Shown here in pieces: positions 25,913 through 35,479 of a DNA stretch of 64,000 nucleotides; position 1 is the first letter of the stretch; every line of letters begins with the position of its first letter. The stretch is taken from assembly GCA_020723105.1 (NCBI GenBank), contig DYJL01000001.1:124001-188000 (forward strand), read 5' to 3'. Made by a program: the position numbers and the translations under genes. A model generated the notes under the pieces. The model was not told the DNA's origin and made no database searches. It was given only the letters and a program-made list of their open reading frames with translations. This DNA comes from Nitrospira japonica. GTDB taxonomy: Bacteria > Nitrospirota > Thermodesulfovibrionia > UBA6902.

Positions 25913-28900
25913 ATGATAACTCGAGATAATAAAACACCTGAAGATGAAATAGCTGGTTACGTTCAGGTGCTGGAGCGAAGAGACCTTGATCTTATTTCTC
26001 TCACAGAATTGTCAAGTTACGTTAAGACAGGAAGTTCTTATACAGGAGGCGGGCAATACGAATTTTTTCGAGTAAAGTCAATTTCTAGGGCATTACCTGA
26101 AAGCAAGTCTGATGTCGAGCGTCATATGATGGAGGACGTATTATCAGGTATTTATGGTCTTACGACTCCAATTATATACTTAATTATAGGATCAAGACTG
26201 TCGGTTAACGTATATCTTGGTATCCTCAATAAACCTTCTGCAAAGCTGTCGTCTGCAGCGACGTTAGGTGTGCTCTCATCTTTGATGGAAAGCACTTTCC
26301 CCGACATTGAGCTTGAAACCCTGACTAAGTCTGACGTTGATGGAAAGATCATAAATTTTTTCCAAAACTGCAAGAACTACGGCATCCTGACCGGAATTCC
26401 TACCGCCAAGCTTGGAGTTGAAGAGCATGGCATTGAACAAATAGAAAGGCTTATTAGAGGACTATACCGGCAGGAGTTTGGTTACATGGTTATTGCAGAT
26501 CCAGTTCAAGATGGCGACATAATTAATGCATTTGACGATGTAGCTGGGATTATCAGGGAAAAGTCCTCATTGGTAAAGGAGTCAAAGCAATATACACAGA
26601 CATCAAGAGTATCTTTGAGCGGAGAGACGCTTAATAGAGCAACACAATATTATGTTGAATTGCTTGAAATACTGCTTGATAAGTTGAAGCTGTCAAAGGC
26701 GCAAGGGATGTGGCGGACTATGTCATATTTCTTCTCGCCACACCCTGAAACGACGGTCAAGATGAGCAGTCTGCTTAAGACCGTATTCAGCGGCGACAAA
26801 TCAGTGCCTGAAGCAATCCGCACTTTTGTTCTGAATGGTAGTAATCCCTTGGCTATTCTAAGCACATTCAAAGAAATTGAGATCGAGTTAAATTTTCATT
26901 CTGCATATTCGGCAGAGCATCCGTTAAAAAAAATTATTAAACATAAATTTATAACTGCCATGAACTCTCGTGATTTAGCGACTTTGATACATCTGCCAAA
27001 GGAAGAAATGCCGGGTTATGATGTTAAAGATACTGCCAGATTCGGGGTTTGCTTGCCGGAAACACAAGGGGGAAACAAACTCTTTATCGGAGAAATTATG
27101 GATCGCGGCACTGGGACTGGCAATTACTACAGTATTCCCGTAGAGGATCTGGTTAAACATGGTTTGATTGCCGGAGTTACCGGTAGTGGAAAGACCAATA
27201 CGTGCCTAACTCTCCTTGATCAATTATGGAAAGGAAAATCCAGGATATCTTTCCTGGTCATAGAGCCGGCGAAGGCTGAGTATCGCTCTTTAATGAATAT
27301 TACCGGCTATGAAGATTTACAGGTGTTCACACTTGGCGATGAGATGACTTCTCCATTCAGGATAAATCCTTTTGAGATCTTGGATGGGGTGAAACTACAA
27401 ACTCATATTGATAATCTTAGGGCAGTTTTTAATGCAAGCTTTATCATGTATGCCCCAATGCCTTATGTACTAGAGCGATGCATCCACGAAATATACAGGG
27501 ACAAAGGGTGGGACCTTACAACAAATCAAAACAGGTTTATAAACACAGATTATAAGAATCCATACGGTATATTCCCTACCATGACAGATCTTTTCAATAA
27601 AATAGACACTATTGTAGATGCCATGGGATATGAAGACAGAATCACAATGGATATTAAAGCTGGATTAAAGGCACGCATCGGTAGTTTGCGCATAGGTGGA
27701 AAAGGCTCGATGCTCGATACAGCGCTTTCTATTCCTATGGAGCATCTTTTAAGCAAGCCGACGATCCTTGAACTGCAAAGCATAGGTGACGATGAAGAAA
27801 AGGCTTTTATTATTGGCCTTCTTGTGGCACGGCTCTACGAATATAGAGAGATCGAAAACAAGAATAAAGGAAGCAATACAGGTTTAAAACATGTAACCCT
27901 TATAGAAGAAGCTCATAGGCTATTGACCAAGGCGTCAACCGACTTCAGCAATCTAGAAAACGTCAGTACAAAGGCGAAGGCCGTAGAGACATTCTGTAAT
28001 ATACTTTCGGAAATTAGGGCATTTGGTGAGAGTGTTTTGATTGCGGAGCAGATACCATCTAAACTTGCTCAGGATGCTATCAAAAATACCAATCTTAAAG
28101 TTATGCACAGAGTTGTTGCAAAGGATGACAGGGATTTGATGGGACACACCATGAACCTCAATGAACAGCAGAACAGATTTATAGCCATAATGAATAAAGG
28201 CGAAGCCGCTATCTTTTCTGAAGGGTTTAGTGAACCTTTTCTGGTTAGGGTGCCGCATTATTATTTATCTGCTAAAAAGGTCAATCTTGAAATGAGCGAC
28301 ATTTTAGACAAGGATGTCAGCAGTGCTATGGCTAAAAATATGATTGCTATTGATCAGATATTTGGAAGACACAGCGGTTGTAAGCAATGCCAGTATAAGT
28401 GTAACTATAGAGAAGTAGCGAACCATCTTCTTTCGAAACCAGAGGCGATGAGTCATTTTGGTAAGTTTATTTTTGCCATTATTGAAAAGGCTGAAAATTT
28501 TTCTGTTTTATATCCGTCTTTCAGAGATGTTGTTCTGTTAGACGTAAAGCAATCATTACAGAGAGATGAAGAAGTCAATGCTATTATGTTCTGCTACCTG
28601 ATAAATGCCGGAGAGATGCTGATAATGACAAGGCAACAGCAGTACGCACTTCCCATAAATAAGACATTTGCATTGTTAAACGCATATAACGATTTCATTA
28701 ATACCTATTTTTCAGTTCCAGTTAAGACTCAGTTATCATTTGAATCTATTGATCGTTTGATGGATTTACAAGAAATTTATAAAGAGACATTCTATACAGA
28801 TAAGGGACCACTCCCCGGTTGTAATGAATACTGTAATAATAAGTGCTATTTTAGATATGACGTAGAGCCATCGGCTAAAGATAAAGCCATTGACGAAAAA

Positions 28901-29128
28901 CTCCTGAGAGCAATACAAAGTGGGGACGATTCTAAGGCAAATGTCAGAAAATTGTGCACAAATGTCGCTCGCAAGTTAATAATTGCTAACAGCAATGAGT
29001 TCGTTGAGAATATCGCCCTGTGTTTCTTTATTCAAAAGTCAGTGCAGTGGAGCGTTAAAGAGCTTTTATTGAATATAACCAATTGGTTTCTTGATATTAG
29101 AGGGGGAGATCAAAATGCTAGAATTTGA
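25913..29128 (+). CDS. HerA/FtsK-like ATPase (DUF87-type)
   Basis: About 1070 residues. Start taken as the ATG at 25913; an in-frame TTG at 25892 that overlaps the preceding gene is also possible. The N-terminal ~400 residues match nothing I know. The ATPase core has Walker A AGVTGSGKTNT, FLVIEPAKAEYRSL, Walker B HVTLIEEAHRLL and IAEQIPSKL, typical of HerA/VirD4-like hexameric motors. Two cysteine clusters follow: CKQCQYKC and CNEYCNNKC. Relatives act in DNA processing, defence or secretion. The metallopeptidase-like gene downstream suggests a partner. Role inferred, not known. Confidence 0.8.
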   Translation: MITRDNKTPEDEIAGYVQVLERRDLDLISLTELSSYVKTGSSYTGGGQYEFFRVKSISRALPESKSDVERHMMEDVLSGIYGLTTPIIYLIIGSRLSVNVYLGILNKPSAKLSSAATLGVLSSLMESTFPDIELETLTKSDVDGKIINFFQNCKNYGILTGIPTAKLGVEEHGIEQIERLIRGLYRQEFGYMVIADPVQDGDIINAFDDVAGIIREKSSLVKESKQYTQTSRVSLSGETLNRATQYYVELLEILLDKLKLSKAQGMWRTMSYFFSPHPETTVKMSSLLKTVFSGDKSVPEAIRTFVLNGSNPLAILSTFKEIEIELNFHSAYSAEHPLKKIIKHKFITAMNSRDLATLIHLPKEEMPGYDVKDTARFGVCLPETQGGNKLFIGEIMDRGTGTGNYYSIPVEDLVKHGLIAGVTGSGKTNTCLTLLDQLWKGKSRISFLVIEPAKAEYRSLMNITGYEDLQVFTLGDEMTSPFRINPFEILDGVKLQTHIDNLRAVFNASFIMYAPMPYVLERCIHEIYRDKGWDLTTNQNRFINTDYKNPYGIFPTMTDLFNKIDTIVDAMGYEDRITMDIKAGLKARIGSLRIGGKGSMLDTALSIPMEHLLSKPTILELQSIGDDEEKAFIIGLLVARLYEYREIENKNKGSNTGLKHVTLIEEAHRLLTKASTDFSNLENVSTKAKAVETFCNILSEIRAFGESVLIAEQIPSKLAQDAIKNTNLKVMHRVVAKDDRDLMGHTMNLNEQQNRFIAIMNKGEAAIFSEGFSEPFLVRVPHYYLSAKKVNLEMSDILDKDVSSAMAKNMIAIDQIFGRHSGCKQCQYKCNYREVANHLLSKPEAMSHFGKFIFAIIEKAENFSVLYPSFRDVVLLDVKQSLQRDEEVNAIMFCYLINAGEMLIMTRQQQYALPINKTFALLNAYNDFINTYFSVPVKTQLSFESIDRLMDLQEIYKETFYTDKGPLPGCNEYCNNKCYFRYDVEPSAKDKAIDEKLLRAIQSGDDSKANVRKLCTNVARKLIIANSNEFVENIALCFFIQKSVQWSVKELLLNITNWFLDIRGGDQNARI

Positions 29129-29300
29129 AAGTATAAAATTTAGTGTGGATTCATTATCAAATGATTTTTTTTCTTTGAATAGAGCTAAAGTGCCTGGCGG
29201 TTGGTTGATCACGCTGTATCAGAGTATAACTTTTTATCCGGACCCAAGACATGAATGGGACGGCTCTTCTCTGCAAGATGAGGGAGGGAATAGATCATGA
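29115..29300 (+). CDS. small hypothetical protein
   Basis: 61 residues from the ATG at 29115, 14 nt before the HerA-like stop and preceded by GGGGGAGA. It overlaps the next gene by 4 nt, so all three are probably coupled. No domain recognised. Confidence 0.6.
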   Translation: MLEFESIKFSVDSLSNDFFSLNRAKVPGGWLITLYQSITFYPDPRHEWDGSSLQDEGGNRS

Positions 29301-30217
29301 AGGATACTCCCGAAATTAACGAAAGCCCTGAAAAGAAAATTACTAAAACGCCAGAGAAGAAGATTGATACCTTTGACGATTTAAAAGCATCTGACAATTC
29401 TGGGCGTATTAATACGTTTGATGATCTCAGGAAGCAAGAGTCGGACAGCTCAATCAAGACCTTTGATGATTTAAGAGGGGGTAAGGAAGTAGGCGACAAG
29501 ACAAAAAGCGCGGATACAACAGACAAAGCAGTAAAAGATACGCCTGGATTAACTGAGCAAAAAAGAATAGACCAAGCTACTGAGGATATTAAGAAAAATG
29601 AACTTATGCAGCCGGAGAAGTGGAAAACACTAAGCATTGAGGATAAAAGAATGGCTCTTGACCATAGTGGAAAAGCACTCGGGAAAGCATATGAGACTCC
29701 CGAACCGCCACTCACTACAAAGAAAATGGAGGCTCCCGGGTTGCAGGGAGAATATGGTGATGGCTATAAATATGACCATCAAAGAGACAAATATAATGGG
29801 CATGTCGAGGTAAATCCGAATGATTTTAAAGGGCATGGAATTGCTGGTGCTGACTATGGTATTGAGATGAATGAAAAAGGCATGGATCCTAATACTCATA
29901 AGAAGCTTTTTGGTGAAGACCCACGGGAAGCTTTGGAGACTTATGGGCATGAGTTCAGGCATTCATACCAGCATGAACAGGCAAATGCTTTTGATAAAGG
30001 CTTCAAAACCGATGATACAGTTAAGGCAAAAAAGTGGTCTGAGAATTTAAAGAATTATCAGCAGCCTCCGGATTCTGAGTTAGCAAAAACTGACCCTGAA
30101 AAATATTTCAGAGAATTCGAGACATACAGAAATCAGCCGGTTGAAAAAGATGCGAGGGAGTTTGGGAACAAACTATCTAATAGTGTTTACGGGAATAATG
30201 AGTCAATTGAGAGGTGA
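29297..30217 (+). CDS. metallopeptidase-like protein with N-terminal TFDDL repeats
   Basis: 306 residues, hydrophilic, no signal peptide. The N-terminus holds three copies of I-x-TFDDL at residues 23, 38 and 53, an exact 15-residue period. The C-terminal half has GHEFRHSYQHEQ, a zincin HExxH (His218 to His222), followed about 60 residues later by NQPVEKDAREFG, whose Glu is a plausible third ligand. This arrangement occurs in toxin-like and phage-encoded peptidase domains. The TFDDL repeats could be docking motifs. GGGAGGGAA precedes the ATG. Function inferred from motif only. Confidence 0.65.
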   Translation: MKDTPEINESPEKKITKTPEKKIDTFDDLKASDNSGRINTFDDLRKQESDSSIKTFDDLRGGKEVGDKTKSADTTDKAVKDTPGLTEQKRIDQATEDIKKNELMQPEKWKTLSIEDKRMALDHSGKALGKAYETPEPPLTTKKMEAPGLQGEYGDGYKYDHQRDKYNGHVEVNPNDFKGHGIAGADYGIEMNEKGMDPNTHKKLFGEDPREALETYGHEFRHSYQHEQANAFDKGFKTDDTVKAKKWSENLKNYQQPPDSELAKTDPEKYFREFETYRNQPVEKDAREFGNKLSNSVYGNNESIER

Positions 30218-30226
30218 GATAAAGTA

Positions 30227-30490
30227 ATGCGAACTCTATCCGAACTGCTGACCCATATAATGAAAAATAAAGTGCCAGTGCGCATAAGAATGGCTGATAC
30301 AGTGTTCGATTGTTATGGTCCATGCGTCGAGAAAAATCAAAAAAGCTACACTGAAATATTGGAAGTGAAAGATGATCATATTGTGTTTAGAGATAACTCT
30401 CGCGCTGTATATGAAGGATTTCTTAGAATAATGCCCATCTCTAAGATATTGGAAGTAGTTGTTCATAAAGAGATTTGGAGAACCATTTAG
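30227..30490 (+). CDS. small hypothetical protein after the metallopeptidase-like gene
   Basis: 87 soluble residues with GAGGTGAG ahead of the ATG. Contains VRIRMADTVFDCYG and EVKDDHIVFRD, a strand-rich pattern. Its position right after a putative toxin-type peptidase would suit an immunity protein, but I see no family match. It overlaps the next start by 1 nt. Confidence 0.6.
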   Translation: MRTLSELLTHIMKNKVPVRIRMADTVFDCYGPCVEKNQKSYTEILEVKDDHIVFRDNSRAVYEGFLRIMPISKILEVVVHKEIWRTI

Positions 30491-30837
30491 TGGGTGGACT
30501 TTCTAACGCATTCTGGCTCTGGTTCCCAGTTCTGATATATAAGGCTGTTGCGGCCTTCTTCAGGACAATATGGAAGTTTAACCTATGGATATTGCAGACG
30601 GTCAGCGGCGTACCGCTTTACTATTGCAGGCCGGAGTATCGCATGCCGGCCATTTTCCTGGGAACATTTGGAGTGATGTCAGTCATTAATTTTATATTTT
30701 TCTTATTTTCAAGATTTGCTGTTGGCACTAATATGCATGAACAAACATTACCAGTTAGTGATTTCTTGATTATGGGAACTGCTGGGGTGGGACTTTTAAT
30801 TTTATGCAGATATTTAATTAGAAGAGGTTCGATTTAA
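30490..30837 (+). CDS. membrane protein, two to three helices
   Basis: 115 residues from the GTG at 30490 that overlaps the previous stop. Hydrophobic stretches appear at about residues 6-30, 57-78 and 92-108. No family recognised. Probably part of the HerA-peptidase operon. Confidence 0.6.
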   Translation: MGGLSNAFWLWFPVLIYKAVAAFFRTIWKFNLWILQTVSGVPLYYCRPEYRMPAIFLGTFGVMSVINFIFFLFSRFAVGTNMHEQTLPVSDFLIMGTAGVGLLILCRYLIRRGSI

Positions 30838-31001
30838 AGAACTATAGTGCGCTTTGGAAAGGGGTTATGAAAATACAAGATACAGATTTCAACTTGGGGT
30901 TGGTCAGTGAAAAAACAGTTAAAGTAGATCACCTATAGATCAAAGTGAGTCAAAATTATATGTCTATAAAACTATAATAAACGCAGTTAAGGAGGTTAAT
31001 T

Positions 31002-31262
31002 ATGGCTATTGAGAATATTAAAGAAATGATTAAAAATTCGGTTAAGTTGTCGGAAGTGCCAAGTGATGCCTGCCCTTTTTCATGGAGAGAGGTACATCTA
31101 ACAAGAGGATGTGTGGGTAACCTTTTAGGTTCTATTCCGATAATTGGAAATTTATTTAAACAGTACACAGTATATACACCTGTTCCCTGCATTGGTGACA
31201 GGTGTAAGTTGTGGCATGCTAATAAGAATAACTGTGTATTTAATGATATTGCAATTGATTGA
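31002..31262 (+). CDS. small cysteine-containing protein
   Basis: 86 residues with a strong AAGGAGG ribosome site. Five cysteines, including CIGDRCKLW and a final NNCVFND, suggest a metal site or disulfides. A hydrophobic stretch GNLLGSIPIIGNLF may be amphipathic. Not recognised. Confidence 0.65.
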   Translation: MAIENIKEMIKNSVKLSEVPSDACPFSWREVHLTRGCVGNLLGSIPIIGNLFKQYTVYTPVPCIGDRCKLWHANKNNCVFNDIAID

Positions 31263-31281
31263 TTAACCTTGGATTAAATAT

Positions 31282-31488
31282 ATGTTTACGAAGGCTGCAA
31301 TTTTAGCCATTAAATATTACCAGAAATCATTTTACCGAAAAACAGCTTTGCCCTGTTTGTTTGAGCCGTCTTGTTCACAATATTCCTTAATTGCCTTTAA
31401 CAAATATGGTTTTTTGATCGGAATGATAAAAACAATGAGAAGGCTTATGAAATGTAAACCGCCTAATGGTGGGATTGATTTACCGTAA
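31282..31488 (+). CDS. yidD: membrane insertion factor YidD
   Basis: 68 residues with the family signature: AILAIKYYQKS, then LPCLFEPSCSQYSLIAFNKYG and MKCKPPNGG. YidD is a short amphipathic protein that assists the YidC insertase at the inner membrane. Here it stands apart from the usual rpmH-rnpA-yidC cluster, so it is an accessory copy. Confidence 0.92.
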   Translation: MFTKAAILAIKYYQKSFYRKTALPCLFEPSCSQYSLIAFNKYGFLIGMIKTMRRLMKCKPPNGGIDLP

Positions 31489-31565
31489 TGCAATTCACAA
31501 AACATAGATGACAGATATGGAATATAATTAAACCTCAGCAATAAAATAGAGAATGAGGGAATAAT

Positions 31566-32504
31566 ATGGATCATTATCAAAATGGGAATGCAGGTTATTT
31601 AAATATTATTAAGAAACGAATAAAAAATGCTTCTGTAATAGCGTTTAATAGGACAGATGTTGCCAATAATGAGATTGTTAGTAATGATAAACTTAATGCT
31701 ATTACAAAGATTGTATATAAATTATTACCTTTGCCTATTAGAATTCGTATCAGAAAAAACAACTATGAACTTTTGAAAAGAGAAATTAGAGATTTACTGG
31801 GAACAAAGAAGGATGTTATCGATAGGGATGCTCTGACTGCTACTGATCGAAACAAAAGCGGATCAAGTTTCATAGAAAATAAAGATAGCCTTAAATTTGA
31901 GGAAAAGATTCTTAAATATTCTGTTGTTGATAATGAAGAAATCGTTACAAAAGGGGAAGATACCAAAGTTGAGCCCAAACCCGTGGCAGAGGAATCTATG
32001 CAAGAAGCAAAGCATATAGTTGAGAATAAATCAAATGCTAAAGAAACTTCGGTTAATGGTCCCACTGAAAAACCTGTAAAACACATTATTCCCGAAACTC
32101 ATACAGAAAAGAGCACTACAACTTATGCACCAGCTCGAACGATAAATTATGTCAAGTTTGTGATAATAGGTGCTTCAATTATTGTCTTAATAATAGCTGT
32201 GTATTTCATTAAATCTTTTCTGTCAAAACCTTCTACACAATCAGCAATAACGCAAGAATCAAAGCCTTTTCAGTCAAAGAAAACTATAAAACAAAGGACT
32301 ACGACTAAGCAACAGGTAGAAAGCAAACCATTTGTACCAGTTAACGGTACAAGTAACATGACACAACCAGAAAGACTACCAGAAAAAGTAATGCCTGAGC
32401 AAAAGCAGAAGCCACCGGTTGCTGTACCAAAAAGCGTAAAAGAGCAAGAAACAAATAAATCTGAAAAGAAGAGCTTTGCACCACCATCACGGGATGATTT
32501 CTAA
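31566..32504 (+). CDS. single-pass membrane protein with charged linker
   Basis: 312 residues. The N-terminal ~75 form a basic helical domain (LLPLPIRIRIRKNNYELLKR), then a Glu/Lys-rich linker, one membrane helix near residues 197-217 (FVIIGASIIVLIIAVYFI) and a Pro/Lys/Gln-rich periplasmic tail. The architecture resembles envelope-spanning accessory proteins such as TonB- or FtsN-like ones, though no domain is recognised. The stop overlaps the next frame, and the lipoprotein follows. Confidence 0.65.
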   Translation: MDHYQNGNAGYLNIIKKRIKNASVIAFNRTDVANNEIVSNDKLNAITKIVYKLLPLPIRIRIRKNNYELLKREIRDLLGTKKDVIDRDALTATDRNKSGSSFIENKDSLKFEEKILKYSVVDNEEIVTKGEDTKVEPKPVAEESMQEAKHIVENKSNAKETSVNGPTEKPVKHIIPETHTEKSTTTYAPARTINYVKFVIIGASIIVLIIAVYFIKSFLSKPSTQSAITQESKPFQSKKTIKQRTTTKQQVESKPFVPVNGTSNMTQPERLPEKVMPEQKQKPPVAVPKSVKEQETNKSEKKSFAPPSRDDF

Positions 32505-32521
32505 TGATATGGAGGACGACG

Positions 32522-33907
32522 ATGTTTAAATGTAAGGTAATACTATTACTTACGCAATTAATTGTGATTTTTATTGTTTCTGCCTGTGTTCACACAGTTC
32601 CGCTTAAAGATGATTCATCTAAAGATATAAAACAATCTTTGCCTCGTACAAAAAAAATACCAGCAAAGGTCGGTTTATATTTAACTAATGATGTGAAAAA
32701 TTACATTTATAAGAAGCAAAAGATGGGAATGACGTTTCAAATGAATATTGGTGATAATGTCGTTCCGATTTCAAAGGAAATTGTTTCTGCTATGTTTGAA
32801 GAAGTAATATATGTTGATTCGCTTCCCCCATATAAACAAAACTCTCGGCCAGATGTTGAAGCAGTTGTTGTACCAGATATACTTTATTGCTATGGCAATG
32901 CTATAGGAACTATTTCTGGACATATAGAAGCAAATGTAAAAATACGTGTAAGAGCATATGACTTAAGCGGGAAAGTTATTTGGCATGGCGAAGCGATGGG
33001 AGAGAGTCAGAGCAAGGAAGTTAACTTTGTAAATACACTTTTTGCAGGTATGGGTATTGTTGGAGAAACAGGCTATAAAGCGGCTTTTACTGCTGCGACT
33101 AAGATAATTAATGATTTTAATGCAAAACGCCCGAAAGAATTTTATTCTCTGTTAGAGATCAAAAAAATTGCAACATTGAAAAATCGTAAAAATATATCTA
33201 ATTATGAGCTGTTTCAAAAATATTATCAAAAAGGAGTTTTCCAATTTGATGAGAAGAATTATCATCAATCTCTTTATTCACTTGAAAAAGCGGAAAATAT
33301 ATATCCTGATGACCCCTCTACAAATTTTTACATTGGTGTATGCAATATATATTTAGGATATAAAAATATTGCCTTAACTAAATTTAAACAGGTTATCAAA
33401 ATTAATCCTCAAAGTCAGGAAGCAAATGATTCCAATAAATGGATAGAAAAATTAAAGGAGCCGCTCAAGATAAGTATGGTGAATAAGAATATGGATGAAG
33501 GTTTATTTAGAATGCCCTTGTTGGAAAGTCAAATGTATGATTTGATCAACATTAATGATATAAAACCGATTGTTGCAAGCCAATCCAAAGGGTTTGACCA
33601 ATTTATGGATAAATGTTCTAATAAAGGAGTCCGAGTAGTTGTATATGTCAATGTTGATGAATCATCCCAGCAAATTAAGATTGACGGAATGCCTGTAGGA
33701 GATATTGCTACAGAGCATGTAGTAAAAATTGAAGCGAACGCGTATTCCACTAAAAAGAAAGACAAGATATTAGAATTCCACATAACTGAGCTAACAAGCA
33801 CCATTAGAAAAATAAGCAAAGATGAAGAATCTGCAGTAATACAAGAATTATTACGTAATGGAGCTGAAAAAATAGTATTAAGACTTTTGGAGAATAATAT
33901 CTTTTAA
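32522..33907 (+). CDS. TPR lipoprotein
   Basis: 461 residues from the ATG at 32522, chosen over one at 32504 because GGAGG sits ahead of it and the lipobox IVSAC then falls at residue 22. The N-terminal domain (about 45-200) has strands like lipoproteins of the CsgG/YajG kind. Residues ~228-310 contain a TPR-like pair (YYQKGVFQFDEKNYHQSLYSLEKAE, NFYIGVCNIYLGYKNIAL). The C-terminal ~130 residues are unassigned. Predicted outer-membrane or periplasmic lipoprotein. Confidence 0.75.
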   Translation: MFKCKVILLLTQLIVIFIVSACVHTVPLKDDSSKDIKQSLPRTKKIPAKVGLYLTNDVKNYIYKKQKMGMTFQMNIGDNVVPISKEIVSAMFEEVIYVDSLPPYKQNSRPDVEAVVVPDILYCYGNAIGTISGHIEANVKIRVRAYDLSGKVIWHGEAMGESQSKEVNFVNTLFAGMGIVGETGYKAAFTAATKIINDFNAKRPKEFYSLLEIKKIATLKNRKNISNYELFQKYYQKGVFQFDEKNYHQSLYSLEKAENIYPDDPSTNFYIGVCNIYLGYKNIALTKFKQVIKINPQSQEANDSNKWIEKLKEPLKISMVNKNMDEGLFRMPLLESQMYDLININDIKPIVASQSKGFDQFMDKCSNKGVRVVVYVNVDESSQQIKIDGMPVGDIATEHVVKIEANAYSTKKKDKILEFHITELTSTIRKISKDEESAVIQELLRNGAEKIVLRLLENNIF

Positions 33908-34133
33908 TATATTGCTACTGTTTTTTTTATAGATTGGCTTGATAGGGGAAAACGAAGGAAAAAACTGTATAATCTGGTCAATCCCCCGGTAAATCCGGCA
34001 AAGGATATCTAACGTTGACTAGTTGAGATATTCGTGTAATGCTTCCCCTATGGATTAATTCAATTCATTTACCCAACAAACTCTTCATTACACTTGTACA
34101 ACTTGAACAAAGATATTAGCTAATTGAGATTTT

Positions 34134-34766
34134 ATGGGAAGATTAATTGCTATAGGAGACATTCACGGAAGATTATCAAAGCTGGTCGGTTTAATTGAAA
34201 AAATATCTCCAGGGGCAGAAGATCAGTTAATTTTTCTCGGGGATTTTATTGACAGAGGCCCGGATAGTTTCAGGGTTGTTCAATATATAATTGATTTCAG
34301 ACAGCGATTCCCTAATACAATAGCTTTAAGGGGCAATCATGAAGACTTTGTTATTTCATTATTCATGGGAAATCAAAGTATGTTTGAACGGAACATCTGG
34401 CTTAAAATGAATGGGGGTGAAATCACTTTATGGAGCTATAGAAAAGCAGGGCAGCAATTAAAAGATCATCAGGAATTCTATATGTCACTTCCATTATTTT
34501 ATGAGACAGACAATTACTTTTTATGTCATGCAGGGGTAAGACCAGGTGTCCCTCTGAACAAACAAAAGCTGAGTGATTTATTGGAAATCAGGGAACCATT
34601 TCTCTCATATGACAAAGGTTTTGAAAAAATCGTTGTTCACGGACATTCAATAGTCAAAGATCCCACAATACTTCCAAATCGCATCAATATTGATACCGGA
34701 GCTGGAGCTTATGGGCCTTTGACAGCGATTGAATTGCCTTCACTGAAGCTTTGGCAACAGAGCTAA
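34134..34766 (+). CDS. PPP-family serine/threonine phosphatase
   Basis: 210 residues with the complete PPP signature: GDIHGR (residue 8), GDFIDRGPDS (about 37), RGNHED (about 66), CHAGV (about 136) and VHGHS (about 169). It is close to bacterial PrpA/PrpB-type enzymes that remove phosphate from Ser/Thr (and sometimes Tyr/His) using two metal ions. It lies upstream of the TerY-P-like island and could be a second phosphatase opposing its kinases; that is inference. Confidence 0.93.
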   Translation: MGRLIAIGDIHGRLSKLVGLIEKISPGAEDQLIFLGDFIDRGPDSFRVVQYIIDFRQRFPNTIALRGNHEDFVISLFMGNQSMFERNIWLKMNGGEITLWSYRKAGQQLKDHQEFYMSLPLFYETDNYFLCHAGVRPGVPLNKQKLSDLLEIREPFLSYDKGFEKIVVHGHSIVKDPTILPNRINIDTGAGAYGPLTAIELPSLKLWQQS

Positions 34767-34901
34767 ATACCATTCTAAATTATTTTACCAAACTATCTGT
34801 TATGGCCAGTCCTCCATAAAACTCTGCACCATAGAATGCTTCACAAGTTGTACTATGGGAAAACGACTATAAAATAATCTTGTGAAAAATGGGAATGACT
34901 A

Positions 34902-35324
34902 TTATTCATTCATCAATTTCTCAACTTGTGATTCTGAGAGGTCGAAAGCAGCTTGCATTTTTTTCAGAATATCGAGTTCCTCAGGAGCAACATCGCCATC
35001 TGATGCACAGATTGACAAACACATTCTAAACGCATCCATTTTCTTTTCTACTCCAGGAAGTAACTGGGCAATAGCTTTAATCCTGGCATCTACTCCTTCA
35101 GACTCAATTGAAGCTAAGCTGCGTTTAATCATACTTACCATTTCGTCTTTAGGGATCTTGCTTAATTGAGGACGAGTATAAACATTTCTTAAAAAGTCCT
35201 GAACTTCATCGTCTTCAATGATCCCATCTGCAGCAATCATTATGATCATTGCTTCCACATAACCACGATGTTCTGATGTTTCCTGAGATCCTCTTTTACC
35301 AGCGAGCCGATCCAAAATACCCAT
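34902..35324 (-). CDS. TerB-like protein
   Basis: 140 helical residues with the TerB pattern: MIIMIAADGIIEDDEV and LSICASDGDVAPEELDILKK, two metal-binding-looking acidic DGxIxxxE loops. TerB proteins belong to tellurite/stress response systems and are predicted to bind divalent metal at the membrane. AAGGAGGG precedes the ATG at 35324. The location near a TerY-rich island strengthens a Ter-system link. Confidence 0.82.
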   Translation of the reverse strand: MGILDRLAGKRGSQETSEHRGYVEAMIIMIAADGIIEDDEVQDFLRNVYTRPQLSKIPKDEMVSMIKRSLASIESEGVDARIKAIAQLLPGVEKKMDAFRMCLSICASDGDVAPEELDILKKMQAAFDLSESQVEKLMNE

Positions 35325-35479
35325 GATTCCCTCCTTAGAATTGATAAATATAAAGAAAACATATACAATTTAGCATAAAAAATTAATATTATCAATAAGA
35401 AAACATGTGTAAAACATGTGTAAATATGCTATCTACTGATGGATAGTAGTTTCAATGAATAAAACTAACCTATCATAAA

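Noticed and set aside
32504-32521. Earlier ATG for the TPR lipoprotein
   Set aside because: It would put residues before the lipobox and leave no Shine-Dalgarno; the ATG at 32522 has GGAGG.
33940-34050. ATAGGGGAA and TTCCCCTAT as a terminator or IS end
   Set aside because: The arms are about 100 bases apart with no transposase or T-tract between them.
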